Source: Crocinitomicaceae bacterium
Lineage (GTDB): Bacteria; Bacteroidota; Bacteroidia; Flavobacteriales_D; Crocinitomicaceae
Length of the DNA stretch: 5,234 bases
Direction of reading: 5' to 3'
NCBI GenBank assembly: GCA_002696025.1
Contig: NZQU01000098.1
Span: 1 to 5,234, forward strand
Shown here: positions 1-5,234 of the stretch, one piece after another
How positions within the stretch are numbered: position 1 is the first letter of the stretch
Layout of the letters: the number at the start of each line of letters is the position of its first letter
Notes under the pieces: model-generated
The model's input: only the letters and a program-made list of their open reading frames with translations
What the model was told of the DNA's origin: nothing
Databases searched by the model: none
Program-made: the position numbers and the translations under genes

Positions 1-1260
1 CATGATTGTTAAAACAGTAACTTGAGCTGTAAATGCTTTTGTAGATGCAACACCAATCTCAGGTCCTGCATGAGTATAGGAACCCGCATCGGTTAACCTA
101 GAAATGGAAGATCCAACAACATTGCAAATACCAAGAATTGTAGCTCCTCTACTTTTAGCAAGCTCTAGGGCAGCAAGTGTATCTGCTGTTTCTCCAGATT
201 GTGAAATCGCAAGTACAATATCATTTTCATTAATAATCGGGTTTCGATATCTAAACTCACTTGCATATTCTACCTCTACGTTAATACGTGCCAAATCCTC
301 AAACAAATATTCTCCTACCAAACAAGCGTGCCAACTCGTACCACAAGCGACCATGACCACTCGATCAGCATTCATAATTCGGTCTAAATAATACTTAATT
401 CCACCTAATGAAACCCAACCTTCTTTTGCATTCAAACGACCTCTAAAACAATCCTGAATAGAGGTTGGTTGCTCATGAATTTCTTTAAGCATGAAATGCT
501 CATAACCACCTTTTTCTAAGGCCTCTAAATGAAGTTCCAATTCTTCAACGTAAGGATCTTTTTGAACCTCATCAATATTGTAAAGCTTCATGCCCTTCTC
601 TTTATTAAGAACGGCTATTTCATCATCATTAAGGTAAACCACTTGTTTGGTATACTCAACAATTGGTGTGGCATCAGACGCCACATAAAAATCGTTTTCT
701 TTTCCAATACCTACTACAAGAGGGCTGCTTTTTCGTGCAACAATTATTTTGTGAGGTTCATCCTCACACATAACAACAATAGCATAAGCACCAACCACTT
801 GCTGTAATGCAAGTCGAATTGCTTTTCCAAGCTTAACACCCGTATTGGTTTTTATATCAGAAATCAAATAACAAAGGACTTCTGTATCGGTATCACTTTT
901 AAAAGTGTAGCCTTTGCTTTCAAGCTCTTGACGGATTGAATCGTAATTCTCAATAATCCCGTTGTGAACAAGTGTAATATTGCCATTTTCAGAAGTGTGC
1001 GGATGTGCATTTACATCATTGGGAGGTCCATGTGTAGCCCACCTTGTGTGGCCAATAGCAATAGTGCCACTAATATCTTTTTCTTTAACAAAATCTTCAA
1101 GATTGGAAACCTTACCCTCTTTTTTATATACGTTGATATTACCATTTTTTAAAACTGCAACACCAGCACTATCATAGCCTCTGTATTCAAGTCTTTTAAG
1201 TCCGCTTAAAACAATTGGATAGGCTTGTCTATCTCCAATATATGCAACAATTCCACACAT
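1..1260 (-). CDS. glmS: Glutamine--fructose-6-phosphate aminotransferase (isomerizing), 3' end cut by window edge
   Basis: Cytosolic enzyme that makes glucosamine-6-phosphate from fructose-6-phosphate and glutamine, the first committed step to UDP-GlcNAc for peptidoglycan and LPS. I translated 420 codons from the ATG at 1260-1258, with no stop before the edge. The family is about 610 residues, so the second half of the isomerase region is missing here. The N-terminus is MCGIVAYIGD. Cys2 becomes the N-terminal nucleophile of the class II glutaminase domain (about 2-240). Glutaminase motifs are HTRWATHG (71-78), NAHPH (84-88), HNGIIENY (99-106) and SDTDTEV (122-128). The linker carries EKGGYEHFMLKEIHEQP (249-265). 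The first SIS domain has ACGTSWHA (305-312), SQSGETADTL (353-362) and AGPEIGVASTKAFT (398-411). All catalytic features visible are intact. It is the last visible gene of a three-gene operon and starts 3 bases after the upstream stop, suggesting translational coupling. No glmS ribozyme precedes it. Confidence 0.98.
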   Translation of the reverse strand, partial: MCGIVAYIGDRQAYPIVLSGLKRLEYRGYDSAGVAVLKNGNINVYKKEGKVSNLEDFVKEKDISGTIAIGHTRWATHGPPNDVNAHPHTSENGNITLVHNGIIENYDSIRQELESKGYTFKSDTDTEVLCYLISDIKTNTGVKLGKAIRLALQQVVGAYAIVVMCEDEPHKIIVARKSSPLVVGIGKENDFYVASDATPIVEYTKQVVYLNDDEIAVLNKEKGMKLYNIDEVQKDPYVEELELHLEALEKGGYEHFMLKEIHEQPTSIQDCFRGRLNAKEGWVSLGGIKYYLDRIMNADRVVMVACGTSWHACLVGEYLFEDLARINVEVEYASEFRYRNPIINENDIVLAISQSGETADTLAALELAKSRGATILGICNVVGSSISRLTDAGSYTHAGPEIGVASTKAFTAQVTVLTIM

Positions 1261-1263
1261 AAT

Positions 1264-2550
1264 CTAGTAGGTTGTATAGGTTAAAATCAATCTTGGCTTG
1301 TTTTTATTGCTTGTATTTTGACCATTAAAAACAATTCTATCTGCCGAATTTATAAAATAAAGAGGAGAAACCACTACCTCTGTGTTATCAATTTCGCCGG
1401 TTAATATCGATTGAACATAATATCTTAAATCAACTTCAACCTGTTTTTTATAATCAATGTATTGGCCTATAGAGCTTAAAGGTGTGTAAAAATCATCCGT
1501 ACTCTTAACCCTGGTAGCAACAGATGTCAATGTCCCCGGAGCATAGCTGGTTCCAGTCTGAAACTGAACGGGCAACTCAAGGTTTGCTGTATGAATAATA
1601 GAGGATGGCGGAAGGCTATCCAAACCTGGTATTTTTATAGCCCCTCTATGTGTAAAGGCTTGTGCATAAAACTCAACTTTTCCAAGTGTAGAATCTTGAA
1701 GCACCTGATCAACAGGATAACCCGCGTAATCAATATCAATATGAACAAAATCAGCACCATCTGAACTCATAACCAAATCATAAGTTTTTGATTCTCCATC
1801 TTGATGAAAATACATGGTTACCTTAGATGCTGCATCATTTAAATTTACATAAAGTGCAGCGCCTTCGCCAGCAGGAAACATACCGTTATTTGTTTTAACA
1901 TACAATCCCTTAAAATAAGACTTGAAATCTTCATTGCTTGAAAAGGTAGTTGAACCACTAACAGCTTCAGTAATAAAAGTTCTTGCAAGGTTTGTATCCA
2001 AATGAATTCTTAACTGTGGAGATAAGGTGTCTGTACCAACAACAACATTGTTATTTGGGTCAGGAGTAATACTTGCCATTGAAGGAACCACATAGTTTGT
2101 TGGCTTCACAATTTTTGAAGAGTAAATGTAATAGGCAGAATCAAGATAAATAGATTCATCCATTTCATATACTTCAAAGTTTTGAGCTGTAAGAGCTCCA
2201 TAATAGCCGGTATATTCAAGAGACAAAACAAAAGAATCTAGAATGATGGTGTTGGCATCTCCAAAATTTGGAGAGGATCCCCCTAATAATAACTGAGTAT
2301 AAAATGAAGCATCAAAGGATCCAAGTTTGGGATCTGTATAAGAGCCCAAAACAACATTTGCTGCATTGTCTGTTATAATTGAATCTTCTTGAACAGTATA
2401 GGTAATTAAATCAAATGTATCAACAGTAACACCGTTTAAAATATTTTGAGAGCCCAAAACACCACTTCCTGCATTGTTGATTTGCTTTTTACAAGAAAAA
2501 CAAAGAATTACTGCTACAGAAAACACCCAAAAGGATCTGTGAAGGAGCAT
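1264..2550 (-). CDS. DUF4270 family lipoprotein
   Basis: Envelope lipoprotein of unknown function, 428 residues. Residues 1-19 are a lipoprotein signal peptide: a short start with H4 and R5, a hydrophobic core (FWVFSVAVILCF), then Cys20 as the probable lipidated residue. The box L-C-F-S-C is relaxed, as is common in Bacteroidota. The mature protein begins CKKQINN and has few cysteines. It is rich in Ser, Thr, Tyr, Asp and Asn with alternating hydrophobic residues, which suggests a beta-rich extracytoplasmic fold. The family assignment rests on the stretch DNAANVVLGSYTDPKLGSF (61-79) and on the C-terminal pattern of an ADRIVFNG segment followed by KPRLILTYT, plus the position between the glycogen-synthase-like gene and glmS, an order I recall in other Bacteroidota. 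The start ATG lies 16 bases after the upstream stop and gives a complete signal peptide. No Shine-Dalgarno sequence is seen. The biochemical role is not known. Confidence 0.88.
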   Translation of the reverse strand: MLLHRSFWVFSVAVILCFSCKKQINNAGSGVLGSQNILNGVTVDTFDLITYTVQEDSIITDNAANVVLGSYTDPKLGSFDASFYTQLLLGGSSPNFGDANTIILDSFVLSLEYTGYYGALTAQNFEVYEMDESIYLDSAYYIYSSKIVKPTNYVVPSMASITPDPNNNVVVGTDTLSPQLRIHLDTNLARTFITEAVSGSTTFSSNEDFKSYFKGLYVKTNNGMFPAGEGAALYVNLNDAASKVTMYFHQDGESKTYDLVMSSDGADFVHIDIDYAGYPVDQVLQDSTLGKVEFYAQAFTHRGAIKIPGLDSLPPSSIIHTANLELPVQFQTGTSYAPGTLTSVATRVKSTDDFYTPLSSIGQYIDYKKQVEVDLRYYVQSILTGEIDNTEVVVSPLYFINSADRIVFNGQNTSNKNKPRLILTYTTY

Positions 2551-2566
2551 AAAAATAAATTATGAA

Positions 2567-3388
2567 TTATACCAATACAGTGTCCTCTAACACTTTATCA
2601 AAAAACTCAGATAGAGTTTTTGCTTGCTCCTCCTCACCCATGAAAGGTAATTTGTGACAAGATGCCTCATCATATATTTTTTGATATTCATCTGAAACAC
2701 TTTCTGAAGACATAATCAAACCATCAACATGCTTTGCTATCAATTTGGTAATTTCCACGCAACTTGTTCCTTCTATCTGATCAAGAATATCTGATTCAAA
2801 TCCTTCAAATTTAAGTTTTTCAGAAAGTCTTTTATCCCAATTGGTTTCAAAAGTATTATTGTATAAACTGTAAACAACTTTAGTGCCTGCAAAATGAGGA
2901 TCTTTAGCATATGTGCCTTTGATATATAGTGCCATTAAAGCAGTAAACCAACCGTGGCAGTGAATAACATCTGGTTTCCACCCAAGTTTTTTAACTGTTT
3001 CTAAAACTCCACGACAAAAGAACATAGACCTTTCATCATTGTCTTTAAATTCTTTGCCATTTTCATCAACAGTGACAAATTTTCTTTTAAAGAATTCTTC
3101 GTTGTCTATAAAATATACTTGCATTCTAGCAGCGCTAACGGATGCCACTTTTATTATTAACGGATAATCTTGATCATCAATTGATAGGTTTTGCCCTGAA
3201 AGTCTTATAACTTCATGCAATTGATGTCTTCTTTCGTTTATACAACCATAACGAGGCATAAAAGCTCTAATTTCTTTTCCTTCACTTTGAGCCAACTGAG
3301 GCGAAAGTAAAGCATTTTCTGAAATTTCTGACTTTGGTAAAAACGGATGTGTTTCTTGTGAGATGAAAAGAATTTTCTTTTTTTCCAT
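2567..3388 (-). CDS. Single-domain GT5-like 'glycogen/starch synthase' protein (Bacteroidota type)
   Basis: Usually annotated as glycogen synthase, but it is 273 residues against about 470-500 for GlgA and contains only the N-terminal Rossmann half of the GT-B fold. Similarity to GlgA is seen in KKILFISQETHPF (4-16), FMPRYG (43-48), VYFIDNEEFF (91-100), DNDERSMFF (116-124), LGWKPDVIHCHGW (135-147) and VVYSLYNNTF (171-180). Key positions differ. The KTGGL nucleotide-binding motif reads KSEIS (19-23), so both glycines are gone. The HDW motif is HGW (145-147). The active-site His of the T-V/I-H-N motif is Tyr176. The acceptor/donor C-terminal domain with its E-x-C/F catalytic region is absent; after residue 217 there is only IAKHVDGLIMSSESVSDE and a short acidic tail. 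The gene is intact and starts at an ATG with a good promoter upstream, so this is not decay. A catalytic glycogen synthase role is doubtful. It is the first gene of the operon and is probably cytosolic. Confidence 0.85.
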   Translation of the reverse strand: MEKKKILFISQETHPFLPKSEISENALLSPQLAQSEGKEIRAFMPRYGCINERRHQLHEVIRLSGQNLSIDDQDYPLIIKVASVSAARMQVYFIDNEEFFKRKFVTVDENGKEFKDNDERSMFFCRGVLETVKKLGWKPDVIHCHGWFTALMALYIKGTYAKDPHFAGTKVVYSLYNNTFETNWDKRLSEKLKFEGFESDILDQIEGTSCVEITKLIAKHVDGLIMSSESVSDEYQKIYDEASCHKLPFMGEEEQAKTLSEFFDKVLEDTVLV

Positions 3389-3412
3389 ATGTTAATCAGG
3401 GTTTTAAGGGTA

Positions 3413-3443
3413 CAAAAGTACGGAAAAAATGCGGTTTACCAAA
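3413..3443 (-). promoter_or_regulatory. Bacteroidota-type promoter for the glycogen-synthase-like/DUF4270/glmS operon
   Basis: Read on the minus strand, TTTG (3443-3440) is followed by a 19-base spacer and then TACTTTTG (3420-3413). This is a full match to the Bacteroidota -33/-7 consensus TTTG-N19-TAnnTTTG. Transcription would begin near 3406-3409, leaving a leader of roughly 20 bases before the ATG at 3388. The leader has no Shine-Dalgarno sequence, which is usual in the phylum. The -7 box sits inside a small inverted repeat GTAC-AAAA-GTAC (3410-3421). Confidence 0.75.
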
Positions 3444-3451
3444 AAAAGATA

Positions 3452-3459
3452 TAGATTTG
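3452..3459 (+). promoter_or_regulatory. Candidate -7 box for panC
   Basis: TAGATTTG matches the Bacteroidota -7 consensus TAnnTTTG on the plus strand. No TTTG lies at the expected 19-base distance upstream; the nearest resemblance is TTTA at 3435-3438, which is too close, so the -33 half is poor. If used, transcription would begin near 3464-3466, downstream of the ATG at 3429 and about 20 bases before the TTG at 3486. That agrees with the shorter panC start. Eight-base matches of this kind also occur by chance in AT-rich DNA. Confidence 0.35.
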
Positions 3460-3485
3460 CCTATTACTCTAAAAGCATTGTCAAA

Positions 3486-4328
3486 TTGGAAGTTTACAGC
3501 AACTACGATTCTTTAAAAAAATCTATTGTAAAGATTAAGAGCGAAGGTCTTTCTTTAGGATTTATACCTACCATGGGGGCATTACATGAAGGGCATTTGA
3601 GTTTAATTGATAATTCAATTAAGGAAAACAATTATACCCTTGTTACTATTTTTGTCAATCCACTTCAGTTCAACAACCCTGAAGACCTGAAAAAATACCC
3701 CCGAACACTTAATCAAGACAAAGAATTAATCAATACGCTTGAATCCAAAAACATCCTTTTGTATTTACCTATTTATGAGGAGTTGTTCCCTGAAAATGAT
3801 GCTTTCATTCCCGTTAACCTTAAAGGAATGGAACGAGAAATGGAAGGAAAATACAGGCCCGGACATTTTGATGGAGTGGTTCACGTGATACACAATTTAT
3901 TTAAACAAATTTCACCTGATAGAGCTTATTTTGGGGAAAAAGACTTTCAGCAATTAGCCATTATTAAGCACATCACAAAAGAATACAATTTTAAGATTGA
4001 GATTGTTGCATGTAAAACCATAAGAAGCATTGATGGCCTGGCCCTAAGCAGCAGAAACAAACGCCTAAACGAAACAGAAAAAAAAGATGCATTGATCCTA
4101 TACAAAGCATTAAATAAAGCGAAAGAATTAAAAGAAATCATGCCTCCCAAAATGGTATTAAATGAAATTAAGTCGCTTTTTAAAAACCATGTGATTGAGC
4201 TTGAATATATTTTTTTTGTTGATGCAAACACATTAAAAGAACTGCATGATGAATGGAGTGAAAACAGCGTTTGTTGTATTGCCGCTTATTGCAATAATGT
4301 GAGATTAATTGACTGCATGAACCTCTAA
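3486..4328 (+). CDS. panC: Pantothenate synthetase (pantoate--beta-alanine ligase)
   Basis: Cytosolic ATP-dependent ligase that joins pantoate and beta-alanine (ATP to AMP and PPi) to make pantothenate for coenzyme A. With TTG 3486 as start it has 280 residues, the normal family length. Motifs are PTMGALHEGH (28-37, the HIGH-type ATP site with His34 and His37), IFVNPLQF (55-62, Gln61 for pantoate), YRPGHFDGV (123-131), YFGEKDFQQL (148-157), and DGLALSSRN (183-191, the KMSKS-like loop). These positions agree with those I remember for the E. coli enzyme. The frame is also open from an ATG at 3429 (299 residues). That adds 19 basic, poorly family-like residues (MRFTKKRYRFAYYSKSIVK), and its codons would cover the divergent promoter's -33 box and panC's own candidate -7 box. 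I therefore prefer TTG, with about 65% confidence in the start. The C-terminus with VRLIDC is complete. panD, often adjacent in bacteria, is not in the window. Confidence 0.97.
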   Translation: MEVYSNYDSLKKSIVKIKSEGLSLGFIPTMGALHEGHLSLIDNSIKENNYTLVTIFVNPLQFNNPEDLKKYPRTLNQDKELINTLESKNILLYLPIYEELFPENDAFIPVNLKGMEREMEGKYRPGHFDGVVHVIHNLFKQISPDRAYFGEKDFQQLAIIKHITKEYNFKIEIVACKTIRSIDGLALSSRNKRLNETEKKDALILYKALNKAKELKEIMPPKMVLNEIKSLFKNHVIELEYIFFVDANTLKELHDEWSENSVCCIAAYCNNVRLIDCMNL

Positions 4329-4361
4329 ACCCAACCATAGACAACTTGCAAAGTCATACAA

Positions 4362-4394
4362 TAAAGACAATACATTAATAATGTTGTATCTTTA
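4362..4394. repeat. AT-rich imperfect hairpin between panC and the CotH gene
   Basis: TAAAGA (4362-4367) pairs with TCTTTA (4389-4394), CAA (4368-4370) with TTG (4384-4386), and CATT (4373-4376) with AATG (4380-4383). The loop is 3 bases and there is a 2-base bulge on each side, giving 13 base pairs in total. It begins 33 bases after the panC stop and ends 28 bases before the CotH start. No T-run follows on either strand, so it is a weak intrinsic terminator at best. The right arm also reads TATCTTTA (4387-4394), one base off a TAnnTTTG -7 box, so it could be a regulatory site for the downstream gene. Chance formation in AT-rich DNA is possible. Confidence 0.35.
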
Positions 4395-4422
4395 GCCCTA
4401 TTAATACTTTAAATGAACTAAT

Positions 4423-5234
4423 ATGTTGAGATTGAACTCAATTTTTTTGCTTTTTTGTATTTCTATATTTTCTGCAAAAGCTCAAAACATTTACAATCCC
4501 CAAACTCTTTATGAGTCTCCTGGAGGATTGTTTGATAAAGACTCTATAAGAGACCTCAGAATTACATTCCATGACGCCAATTATCACAATGTTTTGGTTC
4601 AATCTTTTTTTAACAACCCTTCTTATAGAATTCCTGCGGCTATTGTATTGGGCGACACTTCTATTGACAGTGTTGGAGTTCGGTATAAAGGAAACTCTAC
4701 CTTTTGTCTTCCAAACGACCAGCAAAATCCTAAAGTGCCTTACAATTTAGACATGAATTATTGGGTATCAGGACAAAAGCTAATGGGTAAAAAGAAATTG
4801 AAACTTGCCAATGCATGGCTTGACCCAACATTTGCCAAAGAGTTTGTGGCCAGTCGAATTTATAAAAAATACCTCCCCTCTCCCGAAGTAAACCTTGTAA
4901 AGCTTCATGTTCAGGGAAACTATCTGGGCATGTTCGTTAATACTGAATCCATTAACAAACAATTTTGTGAAAAACATTTTGATGAAAAAAACGGGGCACT
5001 TTTTAAGTGCGATCCTGTAGATATGTTTTGTGACCCTAGCCCAAATCCAGCAACAGGGCCGCCACCAAATCTTGGATGGCTAGGAGCCGACAGTTCTCTG
5101 TATTACAACAGTTATGATTTAAAATCTGACCATGGATGGGCACAACTTCTTGATTTGATTCAAACTTTAAGGTTCAACCCAAGCGAATTGGATAGTGTAT
5201 TAAATATAGACAGAACATTATGGGCTTTGGCGGT
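4423..5234 (+). CDS. Secreted CotH kinase family protein, 3' end cut by window edge
   Basis: The first 270 residues of an exported protein related to Bacillus spore-coat kinase CotH, a family of atypical secreted protein kinases. Residues 1-20 form a Sec signal peptide (MLRLNSIFLLFCISIFSAKA) with a likely cleavage before Gln21. CotH-like features, in order: LRITF (45-49) opening the domain, VGVRYKGNSTF (84-94), PYNLDM (106-111), KKLKLANAWLDPTFAKEFVA (124-143), VKLHVQGNYLGMFVNTESIN (159-178) with Glu175 where the family has its G-x-Y-x-x-E helix segment, and GALFKCDP (191-198). A short Pro-rich loop (205-215) precedes LGADSSLYYNSYDLKSD (220-236). The metal-binding and catalytic Asp region should lie past the edge, so activity cannot be judged. 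Bacteroidota members often end in a type IX secretion signal, also out of view. The ATG is chosen because it gives an intact signal peptide. The bases before it (TTTAAATGAACTAAT) hold no Shine-Dalgarno sequence. It lies 94 bases after panC and probably has its own transcription unit. Confidence 0.9.
   Translation, partial: MLRLNSIFLLFCISIFSAKAQNIYNPQTLYESPGGLFDKDSIRDLRITFHDANYHNVLVQSFFNNPSYRIPAAIVLGDTSIDSVGVRYKGNSTFCLPNDQQNPKVPYNLDMNYWVSGQKLMGKKKLKLANAWLDPTFAKEFVASRIYKKYLPSPEVNLVKLHVQGNYLGMFVNTESINKQFCEKHFDEKNGALFKCDPVDMFCDPSPNPATGPPPNLGWLGADSSLYYNSYDLKSDHGWAQLLDLIQTLRFNPSELDSVLNIDRTLWALA

Noticed and set aside
104..1177. Plus-strand open frames of 62-95 codons (104-391, 529-807, 964-1152, 980-1177)
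   Set aside because: All are antisense to glmS, whose reading frame carries strong family motifs throughout. None has a recognisable domain or promoter.
1261..1300. Possible glmS ribozyme or other leader RNA before glmS
   Set aside because: Only 3 bases separate the upstream stop from the glmS ATG, and the preceding sequence is conserved coding DNA of the DUF4270 gene. The ribozyme is known from Firmicutes and related groups.
2412..2419. TACATTTG on the minus strand, a match to the -7 consensus that might be an internal promoter for glmS
   Set aside because: No TTTG or TTG lies at the 19-base position upstream, and the bases simply encode Asp-Thr-Phe in the DUF4270 gene. It is likely a chance match.
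2567..3388. The short glycogen-synthase-like gene as a truncated pseudogene
   Set aside because: The frame is intact, it has its own strong promoter and tight operon spacing, and similar short forms are known to me from other Bacteroidota.
3947..4231. Minus-strand open frame of 94 codons
   Set aside because: It is antisense to the well-conserved panC region that includes FGEKDFQQL and ALSSRN, and its sequence resembles no known family.
4387..4412. TATCTTTA (4387-4394) or TACTTTAA (4405-4412) as the promoter of the CotH gene
   Set aside because: Neither matches TAnnTTTG fully, and no TTTG sits about 19 bases upstream of either one. Not strong enough to list as a promoter.
4438..4977. Minus-strand open frames at 4438-4725 and 4780-4977
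   Set aside because: They are antisense to the CotH-family gene, which has a signal peptide and continuous family similarity on the plus strand.

Overview
This 5.2 kb window is AT-rich chromosomal DNA from a member of the Bacteroidota, most likely a Flavobacteriales-type organism. The evidence is a DUF4270-family lipoprotein (a family I know only from this phylum), a short single-domain glycogen-synthase-like protein typical of the phylum, a TTTG-N19-TAnnTTTG promoter (the Bacteroidota sigma-factor consensus), and no Shine-Dalgarno sequence before any start codon. No mobile element, CRISPR array, tRNA or rRNA was seen, and there is no gene-free stretch longer than about 100 bases.

Left part, minus strand (1-3388): three genes read leftward with gaps of 16 and 3 bases, which looks like one operon. 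In transcription order they are a GT5-like 'glycogen/starch synthase' of only 273 residues, a DUF4270 lipoprotein of 428 residues, and glmS (glucosamine-6-phosphate synthase), whose 3' third runs off the left edge. A well-matched promoter at 3413-3443 drives the set, with a leader of about 20 bases.

Right part, plus strand (3486-5234): panC (pantothenate synthetase) is divergent from the operon. An ATG at 3429 gives a 299-residue product, but family length, motif positions and promoter layout favour a TTG start at 3486 (280 residues). A 94-base spacer with an AT-rich imperfect hairpin follows. Then comes a secreted CotH-kinase-family protein that is cut by the right edge.

How the genes fit together: GlmS makes glucosamine-6-phosphate, the precursor of UDP-GlcNAc for peptidoglycan and LPS. 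The two genes ahead of it are a degenerate sugar-nucleotide-enzyme fold and an envelope lipoprotein, so an envelope or amino-sugar role for the whole operon is a reasonable but unproven inference. PanC serves coenzyme A synthesis and shares only the divergent promoter region. The most interesting material is the glycogen-synthase-like protein that lacks key catalytic features, its apparently conserved setting, and the compact overlapping promoter and start arrangement at 3386-3490.
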